Source of the DNA: Victivallales bacterium
Lineage (GTDB): Bacteria > Verrucomicrobiota > Lentisphaeria > Oligosphaerales > Oligosphaeraceae
NCBI GenBank assembly: GCA_017548425.1
Contig: JAFZAB010000148.1
Location: forward strand, 1-55,517
Reading direction: 5' to 3'
DNA: 55,517 nucleotides
Shown here: positions 26,651 through 35,160 of the stretch, in pieces
Layout: the number at the start of each line of letters is the position of its first letter
How positions within the stretch are numbered: the first letter of the stretch is position 1
The notes under the pieces: model-generated
What the model saw: the letters and a program-made list of their open reading frames with translations, nothing else
The model's database searches: none
Told to the model about the DNA's origin: nothing
Program-made: the position numbers and the translations under genes

Positions 26651-26983
26651 ATGGAAACCAATACGGAACAAATCGGAAATGTGCTGAAAATCAAGGTGAT
26701 AGGTCGCTTGGTGGCGGGCTGTGCTGAAGAATTCAAGCAAATGCTCATGACATCAACCAAGACCAGTCACCAGATTCTGCTTGATTTGTCCCAGATGAAC
26801 TATATCGATAGTTCAGGACTTGGTGCGATTGTGTTCGCCCATCAGGAAATCACCCATCAGGGCGGCCAATTGAAAATCGCCTGCCTTCAGCCCAAACCGC
26901 GTGTCGTGTTCGACATCACGAAAGTCTATCGAATCTTTGACATCTATGACGATGTCGAGACGGCGATCAGTTCGTTTAAGTGA
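26651..26983 (+). CDS. STAS-domain anti-sigma factor antagonist
   Basis: 110 residues: ILLDLSQMNYIDSSGLGAIVFAHQ contains the conserved IDSSGLG in which the first Ser is normally phosphorylated by an anti-sigma kinase. GGAGGAAC lies just before the ATG at 26651 (a GTG at 26639 is in frame). Family members switch sigma factors or other partners; no kinase or phosphatase partner is nearby. It sits 33 bp before a GT2 gene, possibly the same transcript, so a link to envelope glycan control is conceivable. Confidence 0.9.
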   Translation: METNTEQIGNVLKIKVIGRLVAGCAEEFKQMLMTSTKTSHQILLDLSQMNYIDSSGLGAIVFAHQEITHQGGQLKIACLQPKPRVVFDITKVYRIFDIYDDVETAISSFK

Positions 26984-27016
26984 CGGTTTCACCTAACCGC
27001 CAGGGTATATGGGACC

Positions 27017-27871
27017 ATGCCAAAAGTAAGCATTGTCATTCGCTCCCATAACGATATCGAATTCATATCCGACACGTTGAAGGAGTTGCTTGCGCAGGAT
27101 TTTCAGGATTTTGAAATCATATCCTGTGATGATGCCTCAACGGATGGAACGGCGGAAATCATCGCGTCTTTTCCACAGGTCATCCGTCTGGAAAGGCCCG
27201 AAGGGCGTTATGTGCCGGGCAAGACATTGAATCGGGCCATTCCGCAATGCCATGGTGACATCATCGTTTTCAACAATGCGGATGCGGTGCCCTGTCGTCA
27301 TGATTATTTGTCCAAGTTGCTCGCACCCATGCTGGAAGATGATTCCGTCATAGCGGTTTTCGGCGATCAGCTGCCGCGGGACGATGCGCAGGCATTGGTT
27401 CGAAAAGATTCGGAACGCGCTTTCGGTGACGGCAAAATTTCTGCCAATTGGCGGAATTTCTTTTCTTTGGCGAGTTCGGCGATACGCCGCCAAGCGTTAT
27501 TGGACTATCCGTTTGACGAAGGAATTCAATATTCGGAAGATATTGAATGGACATGGCGGAGCCGTCAGCGCGGCGAGCGGATTGTGTATTGTCCGGAAGC
27601 TTTCGTGAAACATTCGCACAACTACACGATCCGGCAGCTTTGGGTGCGATTCTTTAACGAAGGCCGCGCGGATGGACGGATCTACGGAGAGATTCCGCCG
27701 TTGTTCGCCTGTTGCCGTCGTTTCGCCATGGAATGCGCTCGCGATGCCATTTATTTGCTTAAACACGGTGCATTCAACGAGTTGCTAATGTCTCCCATAC
27801 GGCGATATATTCAAGTGTTCGCCCATCGAAAAGGCTGCAAGGAGTATCTTGCGACGACGGAGGGCGCATAA
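27017..27871 (+). CDS. Glycosyltransferase family 2 (GT-A, rhamnosyltransferase-like)
   Basis: Begins VSIVIRSHNDIEFI; SCDDASTDGT binds the nucleotide; FNNADAVPC is the DXD-type metal site; YSEDIEWTWRSRQRG is the EDxxW-like acceptor/base region typical of rhamnosyl and related transferases. 284 residues, no membrane segment. It follows the STAS gene closely on the same strand. Donor sugar not predictable. Confidence 0.9.
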   Translation: MPKVSIVIRSHNDIEFISDTLKELLAQDFQDFEIISCDDASTDGTAEIIASFPQVIRLERPEGRYVPGKTLNRAIPQCHGDIIVFNNADAVPCRHDYLSKLLAPMLEDDSVIAVFGDQLPRDDAQALVRKDSERAFGDGKISANWRNFFSLASSAIRRQALLDYPFDEGIQYSEDIEWTWRSRQRGERIVYCPEAFVKHSHNYTIRQLWVRFFNEGRADGRIYGEIPPLFACCRRFAMECARDAIYLLKHGAFNELLMSPIRRYIQVFAHRKGCKEYLATTEGA

Positions 27872-28007
27872 ATGTCGCGCATGCCGTCAGGCGGTTATCC
27901 GTTCAGGAACAGGCCGGCGAAGATGTCGCAGGATATTTGTGGAATTCGGTGGCGCAATCGCTGCTTGGGATATATAATAAGGTTAAGGGCGCGGAGAACA
28001 ACGCACG

Positions 28008-28490
28008 ATGATTGAGACGGAGCTGAAATTTTTGCCGAAGAATGACGGATGGCGGTCGCAGGCGACGCGCCATGTCACGATCAAGCAAGGCTATTTCACA
28101 CGGGCGGAAGGCTATAACGTGCGTGTGCGGATTATCGACAATAAATCCGCGAAACTGACCATTAAATCCAAAAAACTGGCAAGCGGCATCAGCCGCTATG
28201 AGTTCGAATATCCGATTCCGCTTGAAGACGCCGAGACGATGATGGCGGAATTCTGCGGCGGACGCATCGTGGAAAAAACGCGTCATTATGTGAATTTCGC
28301 AGACAACTGCTGGGAAGTGGACGAATTCTTCGGAGCAAACAAAGGGCTCGTCGTGGCGGAAATCGAATTGGAGAGCACAGACGAAAAATTCGAGAAGCCA
28401 GATTGGGTTGGAGAGGACGTGACGGCCGACAACCGTTATGGCAACCAGAATCTGGCGGACAAGCCATTCCGGGAATGGAAGAGCAAGTAA
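28008..28490 (+). CDS. CYTH-domain phosphohydrolase (class IV adenylate cyclase / triphosphatase fold)
   Basis: Opens MIETELKF, the ExExK motif of the triphosphate tunnel fold. Later VRVRIIDNKSAKLTIKSKK, SRYEFEYPIP, WEVDEFFG and VVAEIELES supply the metal- and phosphate-binding residues of the tunnel. At 160 residues it is the normal short bacterial form without a CHAD domain. Inorganic triphosphatase is the commonest activity; cAMP formation is less likely. A TATAAT at 27973-27978, with a poor -35, could serve as promoter. Confidence 0.9.
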   Translation: MIETELKFLPKNDGWRSQATRHVTIKQGYFTRAEGYNVRVRIIDNKSAKLTIKSKKLASGISRYEFEYPIPLEDAETMMAEFCGGRIVEKTRHYVNFADNCWEVDEFFGANKGLVVAEIELESTDEKFEKPDWVGEDVTADNRYGNQNLADKPFREWKSK

Positions 28491-28550
28491 GCCGCAAACG
28501 CTTCGGCGACAACGGACAGCGGCTGCTTCAAGATAGAAAGGAAACCAATT

Positions 28551-29291
28551 ATGACAAGAATCGCCTTCATCAGTGACATTCACGCGAATCTGGAAGCCTT
28601 GAACGCCGTGCTACAAGAAATTGACACGCATGGCGCGGATATGATCATCTGTCTTGGCGATGTCGTCGGATATGGCCCGAATCCAAAGGAATGCATTGAC
28701 GTCATCCGCTCCCGCGAAATTCCCACCATCAAAGGGAACCATGACGACTATTGCTCCATGCTGTTTGAGGCGGACATCACAAAACGTTTGCGTGACGATA
28801 TTAAGACATCCATCGAATGGACGCAGACACAGCTGTCGTTCGACGATGTTGATTGGTTGGCGAAACTTCCGGAATCGCTTGCGTCCGATGAAGATTTCAA
28901 CTTAATCCATGGCTCGAACACGCCGAACCACTACAATTATTGCCGTGATGAAGAGACCATCAAGCTGAATTTTGAATATCAGCAGTATCCGCTTTGCTTC
29001 TGTGGCCACAGCCATTCGCCGTTGATCGGCGTGGATCGCGGGGAGGAACTACCGTACGTTGATTACATCCGCAAACAGACCATCAAGCCAGACGCAAAGG
29101 TTTTGGTGAACGTGGGTTCCGTCGGCCAACCGCGAGATACGGATCCGCGGGCCTGCATCGTCTATTACGAGTTCGAAGAACACACATTGGCGATTTCGCG
29201 CATCCCCTACAATTTCAAAATCACGCAGGAGAAAATCCGTGCGGCGAATCTGCCGGAGAAATTTGCGGCTCGTCTGGCCGTTGGTAAGTAA
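28551..29291 (+). CDS. Metallophosphoesterase (YfcE / diadenosine-tetraphosphatase-like)
   Basis: A full set of calcineurin-like motifs: FISDIHANLEAL, CLGDVVGYGPNP, KGNHDDY, IHGSNT and FCGHSHSP, then VNVGSVGQPRD. 246 residues. AAAGGAAACC precedes the ATG. Of the three phosphoesterase-type genes at 28.0-30.2 kb, this is the most canonical; likely substrates are phosphodiesters or dinucleotides. Same strand and close spacing suggest an operon with the CYTH and PHP genes. Confidence 0.93.
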   Translation: MTRIAFISDIHANLEALNAVLQEIDTHGADMIICLGDVVGYGPNPKECIDVIRSREIPTIKGNHDDYCSMLFEADITKRLRDDIKTSIEWTQTQLSFDDVDWLAKLPESLASDEDFNLIHGSNTPNHYNYCRDEETIKLNFEYQQYPLCFCGHSHSPLIGVDRGEELPYVDYIRKQTIKPDAKVLVNVGSVGQPRDTDPRACIVYYEFEEHTLAISRIPYNFKITQEKIRAANLPEKFAARLAVGK

Positions 29292-29334
29292 CAAAGATTC
29301 CAGATATCCCATATAATAATAAAGGAAAAGACCA

Positions 29335-30153
29335 ATGAAAATCACAAGCGACATCCATACCCACACGTTTTTGTCCGCATGCGCCGCGCGCGAATCCTAT
29401 CCGCAGGATTTCATGCGCGTCTGCAAATCTTTTGGCATTAAGACATTAGGATTTTCGGACCATCTGTGGGACAAGGCAGTTCCAGGCTCTTCAAACTGGT
29501 ATGCGCCGCAAGATGTCGAGCATGTGCTTCAGTTGAAAGAACTGTTGAAAGGGCCTGAATGCCAGGCGCAGTGCGGCGGCTTGAAGATTTTGTTCGGTTG
29601 CGAGACGGAATTCCTTGGCGGCAAACATGTTGCGTTGAGCCGTGAAGCGATGTCCGTTTTCGATTACGTGCTGATTCCGCCAGACCATTTCCATATGAAA
29701 GGCTTCACGCGGCCTGCTGATTTGAACGACCCGCAGGGCATCAAAGAATTGATGATCCGCCGTTTCATGGAAGTCATGGATCTTGGCATGGCGACATCCG
29801 TCGTCCATCCGTTCCACGCGATGGGCTGGACGCCCGAAATGCCGCGTCTCATTCAGTCGATGATTACGGATAATGAATATATTGAATGCTTTACAGCGGC
29901 GAAACAGGCGAACTGCGCGATTGAAATCAACTCCTGCGCGGTGAAGCCGATCGACGGCAACGACGGCGTCGGCGATGACAAATTCTCGCCCGAATACGTC
30001 CGCATGATGACGTTGGCCCGCGAGACTGGCTGCACGTTCTCCATCGGCACGGACGCCCACAATCCGAAGAGCATCGAAAACGCGGGCGGTTACGGCCGCT
30101 TCGACCGCTTCACGGATGTCTGCGGCATCACAAAGATTTTGTTCAACGATTGA
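29335..30153 (+). CDS. PHP-domain phosphoesterase (histidinol-phosphatase-like)
   Basis: The PHP trinuclear metal site is visible as DIHTHT (residue 6 on), FSDH, GCETE, PDHFH, HPFHAMG, EINSC and GTDAHNP. 272 residues, AAGGAAAAG upstream of the ATG. Histidinol-phosphate phosphatase is possible, but no his gene is near; other sugar or nucleotide phosphates are equally likely. A strong hairpin follows 14 bp after the stop. Confidence 0.88.
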   Translation: MKITSDIHTHTFLSACAARESYPQDFMRVCKSFGIKTLGFSDHLWDKAVPGSSNWYAPQDVEHVLQLKELLKGPECQAQCGGLKILFGCETEFLGGKHVALSREAMSVFDYVLIPPDHFHMKGFTRPADLNDPQGIKELMIRRFMEVMDLGMATSVVHPFHAMGWTPEMPRLIQSMITDNEYIECFTAAKQANCAIEINSCAVKPIDGNDGVGDDKFSPEYVRMMTLARETGCTFSIGTDAHNPKSIENAGGYGRFDRFTDVCGITKILFND

Positions 30154-30167
30154 TCTTCCTGTTCTAC

Positions 30168-30220
30168 GGGCCACGCGAAAGCGTGGCCCTCTTGTTCTGT
30201 GGGTCACGCTTCCGCGTAAC
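30168..30220. repeat. Tandem pair of hairpins GGGCCACGC-GAAA-GCGTGGCCC
   Basis: The first hairpin (30168-30189) is a perfect 9-bp stem with a GAAA tetraloop. A second, diverged copy (GGGTCACGC-TTCC-GCGTAACC) begins 30 bp later, both preceded by TGTTCT. Likely acts as a terminator or 3'-end stabiliser for the PHP gene transcript; no long U-run. Confidence 0.7.
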
Positions 30221-30246
30221 CATACATTTCATAATAGGACTAGACT

Positions 30247-33200
30247 ATGGGCAAACGTTCTTTTCTTCTGGTGGTTCTTCTGGCGGTTGCGGTTTTCGGA
30301 CAGCAAAGCATCAATCTTTGGGAGGGTGGCGATTTCGAAGCGAATGGCGTGCCCGGCGGCCGCAGCGGCAACTGCGGCACGCTGAAATCGGATGCGAAAA
30401 TCCACTGGAAGAGCATGGGTCAGCGCATCATAAAGGTCAATCGCTATGCGACATATGAGCTGTCGGCCTATGTAAAAGGCAATGGCGTCATAGCGCTCTA
30501 TTCCTATAATTATAATTGTTACGGCTGGTTCTGCGCAGGCGAACAGCCGCCCGTCGTGAAAGACATGAAGGATTGGACGCGCGTCACACGACGGATTTTC
30601 ACGATTCAGGACACGATCGCCGTCATGCCGCTCGCGTTTTTGGACTGCGGGCCGGGCGAGGCGTTCATCGACGACATGTCAATGGTGGAAGTCCTGTCGC
30701 CTGAAGAGACAGCGCAACATATTGCGGCCAAAGCAAATAAGACATCGCATGAACGCCAGTTGCTTATGCGTTGGCATCTGGATCATGGCGACGCACAGGC
30801 GGCATGGACCGCCATCAATCCGAACGACCGCCGCGAAGTGGCCGAATTCCACTGCCTAATGGCGCAACGCTCAGAATCGGAAGATGCGAAACTGGAACAT
30901 GTTACAGGCATGCTCGCCGCCGGTTGCTATGATTTTCCAGATGCGCATCTGCGCATGGCGGAATTGATGAAAAACGTCGATCTCAACAAATGGATTGACG
31001 CCTGCCTACAAGGTTTGGAAGCGTATAAAGGCAACAACCCAAAGCACTTGAATTGTCTTGCCGCCAAAAACACCCAGATATCGCAAGGCACGTGGGCTGA
31101 AAACATGGCTAATCTGAAAGCGTTGCAGAACAGCCGCGAGAAAATCAAAACGTTCATGGAAAATCAATCCAAAAAGCCTGGCCGAGAATGGATGAAAGGC
31201 GGGCTGGACAGTGTGGATGAAGCCATCGCCGCCATGGAAAAAAATCTGTCCGAATATGGCAACTGCCAGATTTCGTTGGCGGGCAAGCCGTTGAATCAGT
31301 GGGTCATCGTGAAACCCGCCAATGCGACGCCGTCGGAAGAAAACGCCTGTAAGGAATTGCAGAAACTGCTTGAAAAGCAGTCGAAAACGCTTCTGGAAAT
31401 CATTGATGGCGATGCACCAAACGGCAAACTGCCGATCTATATAGGCCGCGTTCCAGAAGCGAAACGCGCCGCATGGTCTGTCGATTATGAAAAACTGCGT
31501 TTTGACGGCATCCATGTGGAGCTTCGGTCTGATGGCTTGCTGCTCGGCGGCGGACAGCGCGGCGTCCTCTACGCCATGTATGATTTTCTTGAGGAACAAC
31601 TCGGATGGCGTTGGTTTACAACGGATTGCACCGTTTTCCCGAAGACGGGCGTCATCGACGTCTCGCCCATGAAAAAGACGCATGTCCCGCCGTTCGATTA
31701 CCGCCGTACAAGCTACAAGACGATTTGGCAGAATCCGCAGATGATCGTGCCGTTGAAGTTGAGCGCCATGGACATGGATCGTCCCGAATGGGGCGGCAAC
31801 TACATGTATCGCGGCTGGGTCCATACGTTCAGCGCGTTGGTGCCGCTTCAGACGTATGGCGCGACGCATCCGGAATACTATTCATTGGTGAAAGGCAAGC
31901 GGCTGTTGGAACGGACGCAGCTTTGCCTGACGAATCCGGATGTGAAACGCATTGCGACAGAAACAGTTCTGAATTGGCTTCGCCATTCGGAGAAACTGCC
32001 GTTCGCCGTCAGCGTCTCGCAGAACGACTGGCGGAATTATTGTGAATGCGAAAATTGCACAGCCTTGGCCGAAAAGGAAGGTAGCCAGGCGGGCCCCCTG
32101 CTCCATTTCGTGAACACCATCGCCGCGGCTGTCGAAAAGGAATTTCCGACGGTGAAAGTCGATACACTGGCTTACACATACACGCGGAAAGCGCCAAAAT
32201 TCGTGAAGCCCGCGCACAATGTGATTGTGCGGCTCTGCTCCATTGAATGCTGCTTCGCGCATGGTTTGGACGAATGCGATTTCAACCATTCGTTCGTAAA
32301 AGACATCGAAGATTGGTCGAAAATCGCGCCGTATCTGTCCGTTTGGGACTATACGATTAATTTTGCGCACAGCACGCAGCCCTTCCCGAACCTACGGACG
32401 CTTCAGAAGAATGTAAAATTCTACCAAAAGTGGGGCGTTCGCGGCCTGTTCGAACAGGGCAATAACTTCACGTTTGGCGGCGAATTACAGGATTTGCGTG
32501 CTTATCTCATCGCTAAACTGTTGTGGGACAGCGATTTCGATGTTGAGAAAGGCATTCGCGAATTCACAGATGGTTATTACGGCCCCGCCGCGCCATATAT
32601 CCGTGAATACATTAATTATATGCACGATTGGCTGTGCGGCCCGAAAGGCACGACATCCAACACGCATGTCCGCATCTACGCGCATCCGTCAACCTATCTG
32701 AACGACAACGTGAAATTGAACATTGCGGATGCGATGTTGGAAATGGCGGAACAGGCCGCAAAGAACGACGAGACATTCGCCCGTCGCGCCGCCGTCGCGC
32801 ATATGCCGTTGTGGTACACACGGTTGCAACTGGCGACATCACGCTATTATCTGCGCGACGATAAGCTGGTTGCCATGAATTCCACAGACTGCGTCGCCAT
32901 CGCAAAACGGTTTGAAGATGCGGCGGCGGCCGTCAAACTGACATCCATTCGCGAAGGCGGCAACCATGATCAATACATGGCATGGCTGAAGTCGAAGATG
33001 GTCAACAGCCAGAAAGACGTTGAAATCGTGAAGCTATCCAACGAACACGGAAGTGTAATGGTCATTCCATCGATGGGCGGACGTGTCTGGAGTTGTAAAG
33101 ACTTGGGCGGACGTGAGATGATGAAAATCTTCGGCGACAACAGCAATGGCTACGATCCGTTCAGCGGCGGCTATGAAGAATACAGTTCCGCCGAATATCA

Positions 33201-33699
33201 GTCGGCGGGCTGGCGGGAAGTTTATGACGTGACGGAGCGTGATGCATCGCATGTCACGATGAAAGCGTCACTTGGAAATGGCAAGACGTTGACGCGCCGC
33301 ATTGAACTTCTGCCGGATCGCGCGGGCTTTAAAGTCACCAGCGAACTTGTCGGCAAAGGCCCGCAGGTCTTGCGTATTCATCCTGCGTTCAATGTTGTCT
33401 TCCCGAAATTGAACGTTCTCGTCCTGTATCACGGCGACAACGCGAAGGAGATTCAATTGTCAGACAATGGCAGCACGAATGAATACTTCCGCGGGACGGA
33501 TTGCCCAGATGGCAAGTGGGGCTTCGTGAACAAACTGGCGAGCGGAATCTACGGTATCGTTAACACATTCGACGCCAATCAGATAGACTTCTGCTACGTC
33601 AATATGAAACCAGAGGAAAAACGGCTTAATCTCGAACAGTGGAGCAAGCCGAAAGAAGGCCGCGTGACCGTTACGAATACATACGAGTTTTGGAAATAA
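30247..33699 (+). CDS. Exported DUF4838-domain protein with alpha-glucuronidase-like N-domain and C-terminal sugar-binding sandwich
   Basis: Signal peptide MGKRSFLLVVLLAVAVFGQQ. Residues of about 20-150 form a beta-sandwich module (NLWEGGDFEANG). From about 340, PSEENACKELQKLLEKQ and GVLYAMYDFLEEQLGWRWF are typical of the small domain that precedes GH67/GH20-like barrels. Then the DUF4838 barrel (FDYRRTSY, VSQNDWRNYCECENC, LYYK-like segments) and, from about 925, a galactose-mutarotase-like region (IPSMGGRVWSCKDLGGREM). Such 1100-residue proteins are common in Lentisphaerae; the substrate is unproven but must be a polysaccharide or glycoconjugate. First of four same-strand glycan genes. Confidence 0.78.
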   Translation: MGKRSFLLVVLLAVAVFGQQSINLWEGGDFEANGVPGGRSGNCGTLKSDAKIHWKSMGQRIIKVNRYATYELSAYVKGNGVIALYSYNYNCYGWFCAGEQPPVVKDMKDWTRVTRRIFTIQDTIAVMPLAFLDCGPGEAFIDDMSMVEVLSPEETAQHIAAKANKTSHERQLLMRWHLDHGDAQAAWTAINPNDRREVAEFHCLMAQRSESEDAKLEHVTGMLAAGCYDFPDAHLRMAELMKNVDLNKWIDACLQGLEAYKGNNPKHLNCLAAKNTQISQGTWAENMANLKALQNSREKIKTFMENQSKKPGREWMKGGLDSVDEAIAAMEKNLSEYGNCQISLAGKPLNQWVIVKPANATPSEENACKELQKLLEKQSKTLLEIIDGDAPNGKLPIYIGRVPEAKRAAWSVDYEKLRFDGIHVELRSDGLLLGGGQRGVLYAMYDFLEEQLGWRWFTTDCTVFPKTGVIDVSPMKKTHVPPFDYRRTSYKTIWQNPQMIVPLKLSAMDMDRPEWGGNYMYRGWVHTFSALVPLQTYGATHPEYYSLVKGKRLLERTQLCLTNPDVKRIATETVLNWLRHSEKLPFAVSVSQNDWRNYCECENCTALAEKEGSQAGPLLHFVNTIAAAVEKEFPTVKVDTLAYTYTRKAPKFVKPAHNVIVRLCSIECCFAHGLDECDFNHSFVKDIEDWSKIAPYLSVWDYTINFAHSTQPFPNLRTLQKNVKFYQKWGVRGLFEQGNNFTFGGELQDLRAYLIAKLLWDSDFDVEKGIREFTDGYYGPAAPYIREYINYMHDWLCGPKGTTSNTHVRIYAHPSTYLNDNVKLNIADAMLEMAEQAAKNDETFARRAAVAHMPLWYTRLQLATSRYYLRDDKLVAMNSTDCVAIAKRFEDAAAAVKLTSIREGGNHDQYMAWLKSKMVNSQKDVEIVKLSNEHGSVMVIPSMGGRVWSCKDLGGREMMKIFGDNSNGYDPFSGGYEEYSSAEYQSAGWREVYDVTERDASHVTMKASLGNGKTLTRRIELLPDRAGFKVTSELVGKGPQVLRIHPAFNVVFPKLNVLVLYHGDNAKEIQLSDNGSTNEYFRGTDCPDGKWGFVNKLASGIYGIVNTFDANQIDFCYVNMKPEEKRLNLEQWSKPKEGRVTVTNTYEFWK

Positions 33700-33703
33700 T
33701 AAA

Positions 33704-33780
33704 AAAAGGACGAAAGAGACGAAAAGGACAAAAAGGACGCCCCTGTCGCTTTAGTCCCTTTAGTCCCTTTAGTCCCTTTC
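33704..33780. repeat. Nonamer array AAAAGGACG with inverted half TCCCTTTAG
   Basis: Four 9-bp units (33704-33739), a 6-nt centre, then four 9-bp units (33746-33780) close to the reverse complement (about 7 of 9). It starts five bases after the DUF4838 stop and ends 20 bases before the next start. Confidence 0.87.
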
Positions 33781-33800
33781 AAGCAAAAAAGGAACCCACC

Positions 33801-35141
33801 ATGCACATGAATCGTTTGCTGTCGCTTATTCTCACTGGCTGTTTGGTATTTTGTGTTTCTTGCCGTATATCTTATAAATCTAAAAAAATAACGTTAATAG
33901 AAAAAGGAGCCCAAGAAATGAACACGAGAATGAACCGCAACCGCCTGAATATCGGAACGTATTTTCTGAGACCGTACGCCTGCTCGGAAGCGCATGTCAA
34001 AGATCTGGCCGACTGCGGCATCGATTTTGTCGTCTGCATGCAGAACGATCCAAAGACGCTTGATTTATTCACGAAATACAACGTCGGCGCGATTGTGACA
34101 GGTATTCTGCCTGGCTGGTGGGGCGGCGACGGCGACAATGCGGGCACGATGCGTGAAAAGAATCCGTGGAGTGCTTATGAAAAAGGCGTACAGTCGTTCA
34201 AAGATCATCCCGCCATCTGGGGCATCGACACAGGCGACGAGCCGTCGGCGCTCGATTTCCCGTACTATGGCGAAGTCCTGAAATTCGTCGATAAGAACTT
34301 CCCTAAACAGTTCCCGTACTTGAACTTGTATCCGAATTACGCCTCCGTCGCGAAGAACAATGCGCAACAGACCGTCAACCAGCTGGGCACGCCGACATAC
34401 GCGGAGCATATCGACCGCTACTGCGAAAACATCGCCGCCGACTACATCTGCTACGATTTCTACATGTATTCCGCCTCCGTGGCGGGCCATTACGAAAATC
34501 TGCGCATCGTGGCGGACGCCTGCCGCAAGAGCGGCCGCAGCCTGTGGATCGTCCTGCAGGTCAATTCCAACAAGCCTGAGATTTGGATCAGCGAAAACCA
34601 ACTGCGCGCCCAGGCCTATTCGTCCATGGCGTTTGGCGCGGAAAACATCATCTGGGCCTGCTACACGGCTGGCTGGTGGCATAACCAAGTGCTTGATGAC
34701 AAAGGAAATAAGACACAGCAGTACGACAAACTGAAGGTCGTCAACGCCGAACTGCATGCGTTGAGCGACGAATACATGCGTTTCCGCAACGCCTCCACGC
34801 ATTTCGTTGGCTTCAAGGCGGATTCACCGTGGCTGGCCAGACTGCAGAACACGAAGCCCGTCGAAGCGTTGAACACAGGCGTGTTCCGCGATGTCAAGGC
34901 GGCAAACGGCGAAGAATTGATCATCGGTCAGATGGTCTCCCGAAAGGCTGACGGCTCCTACGCGTTGATGGTTTTCGCGGCGGACGATCCGATGGACAAG
35001 TCGAACAAGACATTCAACGTGACATTCCGCTGTGACGATTTCAACGTTAAAGCTGTTGGCGCGCCATTGACAAAAAAGGCCGATGGCTCCTACATCCTCA
35101 CGATGAAAACCTGCGGCGGCGCCTTGATCGTCGCGGAGTGA
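33801..35141 (+). CDS. Lipoprotein with TIM-barrel glycosidase-like domain
   Basis: Starting at ATG 33801 (or 33807), the N-terminus MNRLLSLILTGCLVFCVSC is a lipoprotein signal, so the barrel would be anchored outside the inner membrane. An in-frame ATG at 33918 has a stronger ribosome binding site (AAAGGAG) and would give a protein without signal (MNTRMNRNRLNIG). The barrel shows DLADCGIDFVVC, WGIDTGDEPSALDF (candidate acid/base Glu), YICYDFYMYS, FGAENIIWACYTAGWW. It resembles GH42/GH2-type or related barrels, but I cannot name the family. A small C-terminal beta domain follows (MVFAADDPMDKSN). Confidence 0.7.
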   Translation: MHMNRLLSLILTGCLVFCVSCRISYKSKKITLIEKGAQEMNTRMNRNRLNIGTYFLRPYACSEAHVKDLADCGIDFVVCMQNDPKTLDLFTKYNVGAIVTGILPGWWGGDGDNAGTMREKNPWSAYEKGVQSFKDHPAIWGIDTGDEPSALDFPYYGEVLKFVDKNFPKQFPYLNLYPNYASVAKNNAQQTVNQLGTPTYAEHIDRYCENIAADYICYDFYMYSASVAGHYENLRIVADACRKSGRSLWIVLQVNSNKPEIWISENQLRAQAYSSMAFGAENIIWACYTAGWWHNQVLDDKGNKTQQYDKLKVVNAELHALSDEYMRFRNASTHFVGFKADSPWLARLQNTKPVEALNTGVFRDVKAANGEELIIGQMVSRKADGSYALMVFAADDPMDKSNKTFNVTFRCDDFNVKAVGAPLTKKADGSYILTMKTCGGALIVAE

Positions 35142-35160
35142 TATAGGAGGAAATATCGCT

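Noticed and set aside
33639..33800. N-terminal extension of the lipoprotein gene starting at 33639
   Set aside because: It would be read through the end of the DUF4838 gene and the nonamer array; the signal peptide at 33801 marks the real start region.
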